64,000 nt of DNA from Streptomyces sp. SCUT-3 (GTDB lineage: Bacteria; Actinomycetota; Actinomycetes; Streptomycetales; Streptomycetaceae). Each line of letters opens with the position of its first letter. Within the stretch, counting starts at the first letter, position 1. This document shows, piece by piece, positions 52,160-60,736 of this stretch. Made by a program: the position numbers and the translations under genes. The notes below the pieces were generated by a model. It searched no databases. It saw only the letters and a list, made by a program, of their open reading frames with translations, and was not told the DNA's origin. Where the stretch lies: NCBI RefSeq assembly GCF_014083985.1, contig NZ_CP046907.1:3696501-3760500 (forward strand), given 5' to 3'.

Positions 52160-52429
52160 TCACAGGGTGCGGTAGACGTCCCGCCGATCGCCCACCTTGA
52201 CGACCAGGACGACGAGTTCACCGTCGTTGACCTGGTAGGCGACCCGATAGCTCCCGACCCGGAGCCGGTAGAGCCCCGACGGGCCGGTGAGCTTCTTGAC
52301 GTCGGCGTCCTGGCGGTACGGGTCATCACCGAGCGCGGTCAGCGCGGTCAGGATGCGCATGGCGTCGGGGCGGCTGATGGCCTGGAGCTGCCGCTGCGCC
52401 GCCGTGGTGAACCGGAAGGCGTACTTCAC
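52160..52429 (-). CDS. RelE/ParE-family toxin
   Basis: The 89-residue protein has the RelE fold signature: YAFRFTTAAQRQLQAI, KKLTGPSGLYRLRVGSYRVAYQV and LVVLVVKVGDRRDVYRTL. The basic Arg and C-terminal Tyr are typical of ribosome-dependent mRNA interferases. Its GTG overlaps the antitoxin stop by 4 bp (GTGA), in antitoxin-first order. Cytosolic; likely a functional type II toxin. Confidence 0.92.
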   Translation of the reverse strand: MKYAFRFTTAAQRQLQAISRPDAMRILTALTALGDDPYRQDADVKKLTGPSGLYRLRVGSYRVAYQVNDGELVVLVVKVGDRRDVYRTL

Positions 52430-52698
52430 GCCGCCTCGCCGCTCTGCTCGGTGAACAGGTCCGCCAGCAGTTCCGCCATCGTCACGGTGGTGCCGCCCTC
52501 GGCCAGTACCGCTTCCGCTTCGCGCGCCAACATCACGTCGGCCGCTTCCTCAAGCGCCTCGAAGTCCGAGATCGGAACCACGGCCGCCACTGGGGCGCCG
52601 TTGCGCGTGATGACGGTCGGAACGCCTTCCTCGGCCCGGTTGATGTGGTCCGCGAGGTGTGCGCGGGCTTCCCGTACGGTCACGGTGTTCTCAGCCAT
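52426..52698 (-). CDS. YefM/Phd-family antitoxin
   Basis: The 90-residue protein has an N-terminal Phd/YefM DNA-binding fold (TVTVREARAHLADHINRAEEGVPTVITRNGAPVAAVVPI) and a C-terminal helix that should wrap the toxin (MAELLADLFTEQ). ATG at 52698 lies about 7 nt from a TACACT -10-like hexamer, so the transcript may be leaderless; the frame upstream of this ATG lacks homology. It forms an operon with RelE and presumably autorepresses through the GTGTAC repeats upstream. Confidence 0.92.
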   Translation of the reverse strand: MAENTVTVREARAHLADHINRAEEGVPTVITRNGAPVAAVVPISDFEALEEAADVMLAREAEAVLAEGGTTVTMAELLADLFTEQSGEAA

Positions 52699-52727
52699 GA
52701 GTTCAGTGTACGCGTTTGCGTGTACAC
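52699..52727 (-). promoter_or_regulatory. YefM/RelE promoter-operator region
   Basis: GTGTAC at 52706-52711 and the palindrome GTGTACAC at 52720-52727 form two similar sites just upstream of the antitoxin ATG. On the minus strand, TACACT (52711-52706) could be the -10. Position and symmetry fit YefM autorepression (inference). Confidence 0.55.
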
Positions 52728-52877
52728 GTGGGTGGGAGTCGCCCTCGTGGGCGGATCTTCGGCGGCGCCGCCCTCTTCTGCCGAAACCTGCTCCCTGGTG
52801 GGTGTTGTCAGGGAGGATCGACACCGGAGTCCGTTCCGGGTGGGACACGTCCATGGCGCCGGGCGAGAGGGGGCGTG

Positions 52878-53114
52878 GTGACTGAGGGAATGTTCGGCAT
52901 CGACCCCTGGGCCATCGGCTGCCTCCTTGTTCTCCTGGGCCTCGGCATGCTGGGTTTCAGGCGGTTCCGGCGCCGGGCGGCGGTCGGCAGACTGGCTGCC
53001 CCTCAGCCGGGGCGACCGCAGTCGCAACCGGGACGGCCACGGCTGACCGTTGCTGCCGAACTCGCCGGCATTGCGGGCTTGGTCATTGCCGTGGTCGCCC
53101 TCATCAAGTCGTGA
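52878..53114 (+). CDS. Small membrane protein of unknown function
   Basis: The 78-residue protein has two hydrophobic segments, AIGCLLVLLGLGMLGF and ELAGIAGLVIAVVALI, with an Arg-rich then Pro/Gln-rich loop between. GTG at 52878 has AGAGGGGG upstream; tandem GTG at 52875 is an alternative. Typical of streptomycete small membrane proteins next to toxin-antitoxin loci; no family recognised. Confidence 0.6.
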   Translation: MTEGMFGIDPWAIGCLLVLLGLGMLGFRRFRRRAAVGRLAAPQPGRPQSQPGRPRLTVAAELAGIAGLVIAVVALIKS

Positions 53115-53226
53115 ACGATCGGCCTTCCGCCGCCGGACTCCGATGCGGTGCAGAGGGCCGCGGCGCGCAGGGGTCGCGCTCGCGGGCGATCCTCGGTGAC
53201 ATCGCCCGGTCGGCAACTTCGTGAAT

Positions 53227-53242
53227 TTCTTCACATGAAGAA
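53227..53242. promoter_or_regulatory. AT-rich palindrome in the region upstream of ndh
   Basis: TTCTTCA-CA-TGAAGAA is a near-perfect palindrome (7-bp arms) in an AT-rich island within the 418-bp region 53115-53532, which holds no gene. A further partial repeat, TTCGTGAA, lies a few bases upstream. Possible operator or promoter element. Confidence 0.4.
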
Positions 53243-53480
53243 GTGCCGGAACGTCGCCCCCGGCCGTCCGGCGGACCCCCGCCGGCGGCTCCGGGGGTCC
53301 GTCGAAACCGTCGGCGGGTTCCGGCCGGAGGGGACGAAACGGGGATTCGCGTCTCTCCCGGACCGTCATCGGCCCAGGTGGGAACGGGCGTTCAACGCCG
53401 GGCGCAGGGCTTCGGTTCCCGTTGCGCACTGTGTCCTGGGTCACGAAAGCGGGGCAGTGTAGCAGAGGCCTCCGCAAACC

Positions 53481-53498
53481 TTGTGAAGGGGCTCACGA
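53481..53498 (+). promoter_or_regulatory. Rex operator (ROP)-like site upstream of ndh
   Basis: TTGTGAAGGGGCTCACGA matches the Rex consensus TTGTGAANNNNTTCACAA in 12 of the 14 specified positions and lies 35 bp before the ndh ATG, overlapping the -35 of a TACT-type -10 at about 53518-53523. Rex senses NADH/NAD+; ndh is a Rex-regulated gene in S. coelicolor (recalled). Confidence 0.7.
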
Positions 53499-53532
53499 GG
53501 TACCCCCGAAGGCGTGCTGGATACTCGATGCC

Positions 53533-54921
53533 ATGAGCACCACGGAGCGTCCTCGCATCCTCGTCGTCGGAGGCGGGTACGTCGGACTGTATGCAGCGCG
53601 CCGCATTCTGAAGAAGATGCGGTTCGGTGAGGCGACCGTGACGGTCGTCGACCCCCGCTCGTACATGACGTACCAGCCCTTCCTGCCCGAAGCTGCCGCC
53701 GGCAGCATCTCCCCGCGCCACGTGGTGGTCCCGCTGCGGCGCGTGCTCCCCAAGGCCGAGGTCCTGACCGGCCACGTCACCTCCGTCGACCAGGACCGCA
53801 AGGTCGCGTCGATCACGCCGCTGGTCGGGGACCCCTACGAGCTGCCGTTCGACTACCTGGTCGTCGCCCTCGGCGCCGTCTCCCGCACCTTCCCGATCCC
53901 CGGCCTGGCCGAGAACGGCATCGGCATGAAGGGCGTGGAGGAGGCCATCGGCCTGCGCAACCACGTCCTGGAGCAGCTGGACAAGGCCGACTCCACCACG
54001 GACGAGGAGGTCCGCCGCAAGGCGCTGACCTTCGTCTTCGTCGGCGGCGGCTTCGCCGGCGCCGAGACGATCGCCGAGGTCGAGGACATGGCCCGCGACG
54101 CGGCGAAGTACTACAAGAACGTCAAGCGCGAGGACATGCGCTTCATCCTCGTCGAGGCTGCCGACCGCATCCTCCCCGAGGTCGGTCCCGAGCTCGGCAA
54201 GTGGGGCCTCAAGCACCTGCGCGAGCGCGGCATCGAGGTGCACCTCGAGACCTCCATGAAGTCCTGCGTGGACAAGCACGTCGTGCTGGCCAACGGCCTC
54301 GAGGTCGACGCCTCCACCATCGTGTGGACCGCCGGCGTCAAGCCCAACCCGGCGCTCGCCCGGTTCGGCCTCCCGCTCGGCCCCCGCGGCCACGTCGACA
54401 CCGCCCCCACCCTCCAGGTCAAGGGGACGGACTACGTCTGGGCCGCCGGCGACAACGCCCAGGTCCCCGACCTCGCCTCCGGCGAGGGCGCCTGGTGCCC
54501 GCCCAACGCCCAGCACGCGCTGCGCCAGGCCAAGGTCCTCGGCGACAACGTGATCGCCGGGATGCGCGGCTTCCCGCAGGCCGAGTACAAGCACAAGAAC
54601 ATGGGCGCCGTGGCCGGCCTCGGCCTGCACAAGGGCGTGGCGCTGCTGTTCGGCAAGGTCAAGATCAAGGGCCGTCTGGCGTGGTACTTCCACCGCGGCT
54701 ACCACGGCATGGCGGTACCGACCTGGAACCGCAAGCTGCGGGTGTTCGCGGACTGGACCCTCGCGATGTTCCTCAAGCGCGACGTCGTCTCGCTGGGCGC
54801 CGTGGAGAACCCGCGCGGCGGCTTCTACGAGGCGGCCGCCCCGGTGACCGCCGCGGCCGCGGCCAAGGCCGCGCAGTCGGCCGAGAGCCGGCCCGAGGCG
54901 CAGAAGGCCAACGCCTCCTGA
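53533..54921 (+). CDS. ndh: Type II NADH dehydrogenase (NDH-2)
   Basis: The 462-residue membrane-associated flavoprotein passes electrons from NADH to menaquinone without proton pumping. It shows the FAD-binding Rossmann motif LVVGGGYVGLYAARRI (about residue 10), the AQxxFLPEAAAGSI-like quinone-site region, the NADH Rossmann motif FVFVGGGFAGAETIAEVE (about residue 168), and AAGDNAQVPDL before the C-terminal amphipathic helices that bind the membrane. ATG at 53533 aligns with the family start; a Rex-like operator just upstream implies redox control. Confidence 0.95.
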   Translation: MSTTERPRILVVGGGYVGLYAARRILKKMRFGEATVTVVDPRSYMTYQPFLPEAAAGSISPRHVVVPLRRVLPKAEVLTGHVTSVDQDRKVASITPLVGDPYELPFDYLVVALGAVSRTFPIPGLAENGIGMKGVEEAIGLRNHVLEQLDKADSTTDEEVRRKALTFVFVGGGFAGAETIAEVEDMARDAAKYYKNVKREDMRFILVEAADRILPEVGPELGKWGLKHLRERGIEVHLETSMKSCVDKHVVLANGLEVDASTIVWTAGVKPNPALARFGLPLGPRGHVDTAPTLQVKGTDYVWAAGDNAQVPDLASGEGAWCPPNAQHALRQAKVLGDNVIAGMRGFPQAEYKHKNMGAVAGLGLHKGVALLFGKVKIKGRLAWYFHRGYHGMAVPTWNRKLRVFADWTLAMFLKRDVVSLGAVENPRGGFYEAAAPVTAAAAAKAAQSAESRPEAQKANAS

Positions 54922-54975
54922 CCCGGAGTCGGGTCCGGCGGTGGAGCACCGCAGGAGCAGTGGAGCAGGAACAGT

Positions 54976-55013
54976 GGAAGGGCGTCCGCCGTCCGTGGGG
55001 CGGGCGCCCTTCC
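54976..55013 (+). terminator. Terminator after ndh
   Basis: 15-bp stem (54976-54990 with 54999-55013, one G-U pair) and an 8-nt loop, 54 nt after the ndh stop. Confidence 0.8.
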
Positions 55014-55180
55014 GCATGCCCGGAAACGGCCGGAAGGCCGCCGGGAGGGGCGACCGGCGCATTCATTGTGCTTCCTCGGGGTGAGGTGGGAGCGTCGCAG
55101 GATCGGCCGACCGGTTGCCTTCTGCTGTCATTCCCGGGACGGGCGCAGCCGGCGTCCGGATCGTCCCGGAGGTGAACACC

Positions 55181-56518
55181 GTGGCACACGCGGCCGGTCG
55201 GTTGTGCAGGATCCTCGAACAGGCGCTGGGGGCCCCGCCGCCGCTGCGCATTCGTGCCTGGGACGGCAGTACCGCCGGACCCCCGGACGGCCCTGCCGTC
55301 GTGCTGCGCGACCGCAGGGCCCTGCGCCGCCTGATGTGGCGGCCCGACCGGCTCGGCCTGGCCCGCGCCTGGGTGGCCGGCGAGATCGACGTCGAGGGAG
55401 ACCTCTACGAGGCTCTGGGGCGCCTCACCGGCATCGTCCTGCACACCGGGAAGGAACCTCCCCGGAGCCCCGCGGCCCGGGTGCTGCGGGCCCTGGAGGC
55501 ACCGGCACGCCTCCGCGACCCGGCGGCGCGCCGCGCGCTCGCCGAGGCCGTCCTGCTCGCCGGACCGGGACTGCCGCCGCGTCCGCCGCGGGAGGAGGCC
55601 CGCGCCCGCCGCGGCCCCCTGCACGCCACGCACCGCGACCGCGCGGCGGTCAGTCACCACTACGACGTGGGCAACGACTTCTACGAACTGGTCCTGGGCC
55701 CGAGCATGGTCTACTCCTGCGCCTACTGGGAGGGCCCGGGAGCGAGTCTGGAGGACGCCCAGCGGGCCAAGCTGGACCTGGTCTGCCGCAAGCTCGGCCT
55801 GCGCCCCGGGCAGCGGCTGCTGGACGTCGGCTGCGGCTGGGGGTCCCTGGTGCTGCACGCGGCCGAGCACCACGGGGCGGAGGCGGTGGGCATCACCCTC
55901 TCCGCGGAGCAGGCGTCGTACGCCCGCGAACGGGTCGCCGCGGCGGGCCTGGCCGACCGGGTCGAGATCCGGCTCCAGGACTACCGGGAGACCGCCGACG
56001 GCCCCTACGACGCGATCTCCAGCATCGGGATGGCCGAACACGTCGGCTCCGCCCGCTACCGGGAGTACGCGGACCGGTTGTACGCCCTGCTCAGGCCCGG
56101 CGGGCGGCTCCTCAACCACCAGATCGCCCGCCGCCCCTGGAAGGACGAGAGCGCCTACCGCACGGACGAGTTCATCGACGCCTACGTCTTCCCCGACGGC
56201 GAACTCGCCCCGCTCGGCACGACCGTCACCCTGCTGGAGGAGGCCGGTTTCGAGGTGCGCGACGTGGAGTCCCTCCGCGAGCACTACGGGCTGACGCTGC
56301 GTCGCTGGGTGGAGAACCTGGAGACCGGCTGGTTGCGGGCGCTGGAGCTGGTCCCGCCGGGCCGGGCCAGGGTCTGGCGGCTGTACATGGCCGCCTCCGC
56401 GCTGGCCTTCGAGCAGAACCGGATCGGCGTCAACCAGGTGCTGGCGATGCGCACCGGCCCGGACGGCGCCTCGGGGATGCCCCCGGTCCGCGAGCGGTGG
56501 CTGCTCAGGCCCGGCTGA
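55181..56518 (+). CDS. Cyclopropane-fatty-acid-phospholipid synthase family methyltransferase
   Basis: The 445-residue SAM-dependent enzyme adds a methylene bridge (or methyl group) to unsaturated acyl chains of membrane phospholipids. Motifs: VSHHYDVGNDFYELVLGPSMVYSCAYW, LLDVGCGWGSLVLHAAEHHGAEAVGITLS (SAM binding), ISSIGMAEHVG and FPDGELAPL. I chose GTG at 55181 because GGAGG lies 8 nt upstream; an upstream ATG at 55115 has no such site. It terminates at a shared hairpin with the convergent FtsX-type permease. Confidence 0.92.
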   Translation: MAHAAGRLCRILEQALGAPPPLRIRAWDGSTAGPPDGPAVVLRDRRALRRLMWRPDRLGLARAWVAGEIDVEGDLYEALGRLTGIVLHTGKEPPRSPAARVLRALEAPARLRDPAARRALAEAVLLAGPGLPPRPPREEARARRGPLHATHRDRAAVSHHYDVGNDFYELVLGPSMVYSCAYWEGPGASLEDAQRAKLDLVCRKLGLRPGQRLLDVGCGWGSLVLHAAEHHGAEAVGITLSAEQASYARERVAAAGLADRVEIRLQDYRETADGPYDAISSIGMAEHVGSARYREYADRLYALLRPGGRLLNHQIARRPWKDESAYRTDEFIDAYVFPDGELAPLGTTVTLLEEAGFEVRDVESLREHYGLTLRRWVENLETGWLRALELVPPGRARVWRLYMAASALAFEQNRIGVNQVLAMRTGPDGASGMPPVRERWLLRPG

Positions 56519-56568
56519 CCGGCGCCGGCACCCGCACCCGCGTCCCCGGCCGCGGCGGGGACGAGGGC

Positions 56569-56617
56569 GGGCGCGTCGCCCGGCCGGACCGTGGTGGCCC
56601 GGCCGGGCGACGCGCCC
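56569..56617. terminator. Bidirectional terminator, 19-bp perfect stem
   Basis: 56569-56587 pairs perfectly with 56599-56617, loop of 11 nt, between convergent genes (cfa-like and ABC permease). Confidence 0.9.
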
Positions 56618-56639
56618 GCGCGGCGGGGCTTTCCGTCCG

Positions 56640-59147
56640 CTACGCGCTCTTGACGGCGTCCAGCATGTTCGTCCGGGCGGCCCGTCGGGCGGGCCAGACG
56701 GCGGCCAGGACGCCGACCAGGGCGGCCAGGACCAGGAACAGGCCGATCCGGTCCCACGGCACCGTCATCGCGTAGCCGTCCAGCTCCTCGCGGATCGCCC
56801 CGCCGGCGGCCCAGGCGAGGAACAGTCCCAGGCCGATGCCCAGTACCGCGCCGAGCAGGGAGATGAGCAGTGACTCCAGGCGCACGGTCGTCCGTACGCC
56901 GCGCCGGTCGAGGCCGACGGCCCGCAGCATGCCGATCTCCTGTGCGCGTTCGAACACCGACATCGCCAGGGTGTTCACGACGCCGATGACCGCGATCACC
57001 ACGGCCATGGCGAGCAGCCCGTAGAGGATGTTCAGCAGCAGGTTGAGCTGCGCGCTGAACTCCTCGACCATGTCCTGCTCGTCCTGGACGAGGATGGCGG
57101 GACTGTCGCCCAGTGCCCGGCGGATGTCCTCGCGGACCTGCTCGTCGGGGCCGTCGGCCGTCCCCACCAGGACCTGCCGGTCGCCGACGCGGTCCATGTG
57201 GGCGTCGGTGAGGGAGGCGGGCACCAGCACGCCCGGGAGCGCCTGGGCCTTCTCGTACACGCCGCCGACGACGACCCGGTCCTTCGCCCCGTCCCGGTGC
57301 ACCACCGGCACGGTGTCGCCGGTGCTCCAGCCCTCCGCCTTCGCCGTGGCGGTGTCCACCACGATCCGGCCCTCGCGCAGGGAGTCGACGGAGCCCTCGG
57401 TGAACTCCAGGCCGAGCAGGTCGCCGATGGTGCGGCCGTCCACCCCGAAGGCGAAGGCGGTGGAGCCGTCCAGTTCCAGGCGGACGTCGCGCACCGGGCT
57501 GACCGCGGTGACCCCCTCGACCTTCCGCACCGTGTCGGCGACCTCGGGGGACAGGGGCGCGAAGGTGGACATGGTGATGGTGTAGTCCGCCTTCAGGTGG
57601 CCGGCGGCCTGCTCGGTGGCGGTCTCCTTGACCGAGAGCGCGATCGTCGTCAGGCCGGTGATCAGGGTCAGGCCGATCATCAGGGCGGAGGCGGTGGCCG
57701 CGGTGCGGCGCGGGTTGCGCACCGCGTTGCGGCGGGCCAGCATGCCGGCGGTGCCCAGCGGGCGCAGCAGCGGGCCGGCGGCGGCGACGAGCGGCCGGGA
57801 CAGCAGCGGGGTGAGCACGAAGACGCCGACCAGCAGCAGGGCCGCTCCCGCGCCCACCGCCGTCTTGCCGTCCGTCCCCTGGGAGTGGCCCAGGGCGGTG
57901 AGGGCGGCGCCGAGCGCGGCCAGTGCGGCGCCGATGGTGTTGCGCACCACCAGGCCGCGCGCGGACGCCGGGGCGTGGACGCTGCTCATCGCCGCCACCG
58001 GCGGGATCTTCGCGGCCCGGCGGGCGGGCAGCCAGGCGGCGAGTACGGTGACCAGCACGCCGACGGCCGCCGCGGTGGCGACCGTGCTGCCGGAGACGAT
58101 CAGGGGGCCGTCCGGCAGCATGTTGCCGGCGGACTCCAGCGCGGCGCGCATGCCCACCGCGATGCCGATGCCGGCCAGCAGGCCGGTCGCCGCGGCGACC
58201 GCGCCGACCACGAGGGCCTCCAGGAGCACCGAGCGGGTCACCTGGCGGCGGGTGGCCCCCACGGCGCGCAGCAGGGCGAGCTCCCGGGTGCGCTGGGCGA
58301 CGAGCATGGTGAAGGTGTTGGCGATGATGAAGACGCCGACGAACAGGGAGATCCCGGCGAAGGTCAGCAGCGCCGTGTTCATGCCGGTCGTCTGGTCCGC
58401 GATCATCCGCGCCTGGTCGCGGGCGGCCTCCCCGCCGGTGGTGGACACGGCGTCCTCGGGGAGGACCCGGTCGATCCGCTTCTCCAGCGCGGTCTGGGAG
58501 GTGCCCGGGGCGGCCTTGACGTCGATCGACTGGTACTGGCCGGGGGCGGTGAACAGTTTCTCGGCGGTGGCCCCGTCGAAGAGGAGCAGGGTGCCGCCGG
58601 CCGCGACGTTGCCGTCGTCGGTGTCGAAGACGCCGACCAGCTTCTTCTCCAGCACCGGGCCGTCGACGGAGAGCCGAAGGGTGTCGCCGACGCGGAACCC
58701 GGCCCGCTGCGCGGTGAGGCGGTCCACGGCGACCTCGCCGGCCGTCCTGGGTCCCCGGCCCTCGGTCATCGGGTGGCGGGGGTCCTCGCCGCCGGGGCCG
58801 GGGGAGTGGTTGGCGCCCGTGGTGGACCAGCCGTTGCCGAGCAGTTCGCCGTCCTTGCCGGACAGGGCGGCGAGCCCGGAGGCGGTGCCGGTCGCGGAGG
58901 CGGCGCCGGGCAGGTCGCGGACCTGCTCGAGCAGGTCCCGGGTCAGGGGCTTCGAGGGGTCGGACGGCTCGATCCGGACCGAGACGTCCGTAAGGCTCTT
59001 GACGGCGCTCTTTCGGAAGGCTTCGCCGGCGGTGTCGGTGAACACGAGCGTGCCGGAGACGAAGGCGACGCCGAGCATGACGGCGAGGACCGTCATCAGC
59101 AGTCTGGCCTTGTGCGCGAGCACGTTGCGCAGGGCGGTGCGGAACAT
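56640..59147 (-). CDS. ABC transporter permease, MacB/FtsX type with two FtsX units
   Basis: The 835-residue protein has an N-terminal helix (ARLLMTVLAVMLGVAFVSG), a large extracytoplasmic domain, then FtsX core helices containing TMLVAQRTRELALLRAVGATRRQV; the whole unit is repeated, ending with VFERAQEIGMLRAVGLDRRGV. Such 8-10 TM permeases couple ATP hydrolysis in the cytosol to extracytoplasmic movements (lipoprotein release, antimicrobial-peptide defence). ATG at 59147 lies 107 bp downstream of the ATPase gene, with which it forms a transporter. Substrate unknown. Confidence 0.93.
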   Translation of the reverse strand: MFRTALRNVLAHKARLLMTVLAVMLGVAFVSGTLVFTDTAGEAFRKSAVKSLTDVSVRIEPSDPSKPLTRDLLEQVRDLPGAASATGTASGLAALSGKDGELLGNGWSTTGANHSPGPGGEDPRHPMTEGRGPRTAGEVAVDRLTAQRAGFRVGDTLRLSVDGPVLEKKLVGVFDTDDGNVAAGGTLLLFDGATAEKLFTAPGQYQSIDVKAAPGTSQTALEKRIDRVLPEDAVSTTGGEAARDQARMIADQTTGMNTALLTFAGISLFVGVFIIANTFTMLVAQRTRELALLRAVGATRRQVTRSVLLEALVVGAVAAATGLLAGIGIAVGMRAALESAGNMLPDGPLIVSGSTVATAAAVGVLVTVLAAWLPARRAAKIPPVAAMSSVHAPASARGLVVRNTIGAALAALGAALTALGHSQGTDGKTAVGAGAALLLVGVFVLTPLLSRPLVAAAGPLLRPLGTAGMLARRNAVRNPRRTAATASALMIGLTLITGLTTIALSVKETATEQAAGHLKADYTITMSTFAPLSPEVADTVRKVEGVTAVSPVRDVRLELDGSTAFAFGVDGRTIGDLLGLEFTEGSVDSLREGRIVVDTATAKAEGWSTGDTVPVVHRDGAKDRVVVGGVYEKAQALPGVLVPASLTDAHMDRVGDRQVLVGTADGPDEQVREDIRRALGDSPAILVQDEQDMVEEFSAQLNLLLNILYGLLAMAVVIAVIGVVNTLAMSVFERAQEIGMLRAVGLDRRGVRTTVRLESLLISLLGAVLGIGLGLFLAWAAGGAIREELDGYAMTVPWDRIGLFLVLAALVGVLAAVWPARRAARTNMLDAVKSA

Positions 59148-59254
59148 GGGTGTCAGTCCTGGTGAAGGTGCGTGCGGGACGGTGGGACGAGGGGGCGTCG
59201 GGGCCGCCGGGGCCGCCGGGGTGTGCCGGGGCTGCTGCGGGTCCGGTCCGCGGG

Positions 59255-60043
59255 TCAGTTGGTGCGGCCCCTGGCCTCGAACTGCTTCATGCGGTCGAGC
59301 ACGCCGTCGGCGGTGGGCCCGTGCAGTTCGTCGACGATCCGGCCGTCGGCGAGGAAGATCACCCGGTCCGCGTAGGAGGCGGCCACGGGGTCGTGGGTGA
59401 CCATGACGACGGTCTGGCCCAGTTCGCGCACGGAGCCGCGCAGGAAGCCGAGGACCTCGGCGCCGGAGCGGGAGTCGAGGTTGCCGGTGGGTTCGTCGGC
59501 GAAGACGATGTCGGGGCGGGAGGCGAGGGCGCGGGCCACTGCCACGCGCTGCTGCTGGCCGCCGGACAGCTGCGAGGGCCGGTGCGACAGCCGTCCGGAC
59601 AGTCCGACGGTGGCGATCACCCGTTCCAGCCACGCGGCGTCGGGCTTCCGCCCGGCGATGTCCATCGGCAGGGTGATGTTCTCGGCCGCGGTGAGCGTCG
59701 GCAGCAGGTTGAACGCCTGGAAGACGAAGCCGATCCGGTCCCGGCGCAGCCGGGTGAGCTGCTTGTCCTTGAGCGAGGCCAGTTCCACGTCGCCGATCCG
59801 CACGGAGCCGGAGGAGAAGGAGTCCAGGCCGGCCATGCAGTGCATGAGGGTGGACTTGCCGGAGCCGGAGGGCCCCATGATCGCGGTGAACCGGCCCGCG
59901 TGGAAGTCGACGCTGACGTTGTCGAGGGCGACCACCCTGGTCTCCCCGCTGCCGTAGACCTTGCTCAGGCCGGTTGCTCGGGCCGCCGCGACTGCGGTCG
60001 TGCCGGGGGCGTGGGAGGGGACGGCGGTGCTGCTGGTGGTCAC
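59255..60043 (-). CDS. ABC transporter ATP-binding protein, MacB/LolD type
   Basis: The 262-residue ATPase has Walker A IMGPSGSGKSTLM, Q-loop FVFQAFNLLP, signature LSGGQQQRVAVARAL, Walker B DIVFADEPTGNLDS and the switch MVTHDPVAASY. GTG at 60043 is preceded by AGGAG at 9 nt; the frame remains open to 60154 but without a better site. It pairs with the FtsX permease downstream. The upstream non-coding region, 60044-60488, contains its promoter. Confidence 0.94.
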   Translation of the reverse strand: MTTSSTAVPSHAPGTTAVAAARATGLSKVYGSGETRVVALDNVSVDFHAGRFTAIMGPSGSGKSTLMHCMAGLDSFSSGSVRIGDVELASLKDKQLTRLRRDRIGFVFQAFNLLPTLTAAENITLPMDIAGRKPDAAWLERVIATVGLSGRLSHRPSQLSGGQQQRVAVARALASRPDIVFADEPTGNLDSRSGAEVLGFLRGSVRELGQTVVMVTHDPVAASYADRVIFLADGRIVDELHGPTADGVLDRMKQFEARGRTN

Positions 60044-60488
60044 GGGGGACTGCTCCTGACGGGGTACCAAAGGGACGTCCCCATGCTTTCGCCGACCCCT
60101 CCCCCGGGGCATCGGCCGCTGCTCCGGTTCCGGGGACGGCCTGCGGGCGGACACGGCGCGCCGGAGTCATACCTGGGGCTGACGCCCCCCTCTTCCGGAA
60201 GTCGGGGGGATGCCGGGGTCGGACCCCGAGGCCGCCCGTGGGGCGGGGAGGGCGATTTCGCGTCATTTGCCGCGGGGGCGGTGCGCGGTGCGGGAGCGGC
60301 GGGGGAGGCGCGGGGGGCCAGTTCCGGGTGTGTGCGGTCTTCCGGCGGCGTGGCCTGAATCAGCGTCAGGTCCTCATGAAATAAGACAACCTGGCGCCGA
60401 ACGTGGGGTGTTGGGGTGGTCCGGCGGGCTAGGCTCGGCGTGCCCCCTGGGGCGGCCGCGGGCTTCGCCGCGTGCCGTTCGGTCCCCT
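60044..60488. other. Intergenic region between the ABC operon and bldA
   Basis: 445 bp with no supported gene. It must carry the leftward ABC promoter and the rightward bldA promoter. AT-rich bases around 60375-60392 and TAGGCT at 60430-60435 (about 55 bp before the tRNA) are candidate promoter elements for bldA; no confident -35 was identified. Confidence 0.4.
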
Positions 60489-60572
60489 GCCCGGATGGTG
60501 GAATGCAGACACGGCGAGCTTAAACCTCGCTGGCCTTCGCGGGCCGTGCGGGTTCGAGTCCCGCTCCGGGCA
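60489..60572 (+). tRNA. bldA: tRNA-Leu(UAA), bldA
   Basis: 84-nt class II tRNA with the long variable arm. Acceptor GCCCGGA pairs with TCCGGGC and the discriminator is A60572; CCA is not encoded. Anticodon stem GCGAG/CTCGC encloses the loop CTTAAAC, anticodon TAA at 60521-60523; the T-arm contains GGTTCGAGTCC. It is the tRNA that reads the rare UUA codon in Streptomyces and so gates morphological differentiation and antibiotic genes. In this window I found TTA codons in the PIN-like gene (7355) and the serine hydrolase gene (45202). Confidence 0.96.
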
Positions 60573-60736
60573 CTGCGGCAGGCAGAGCGCAGGCAGCGCA
60601 GAGGGGGCACTCGCCGGCCGGACCCCGGTTTCGCCCTCTCCGTCCGTGGAAGATCCTCCCCTGGCACGAGCCATTTCTTTTGCCTACGCATTACTCTTGG
60701 CTCAACGCTGCAACGTGCAGCTCTTGGAGGAGTGAG

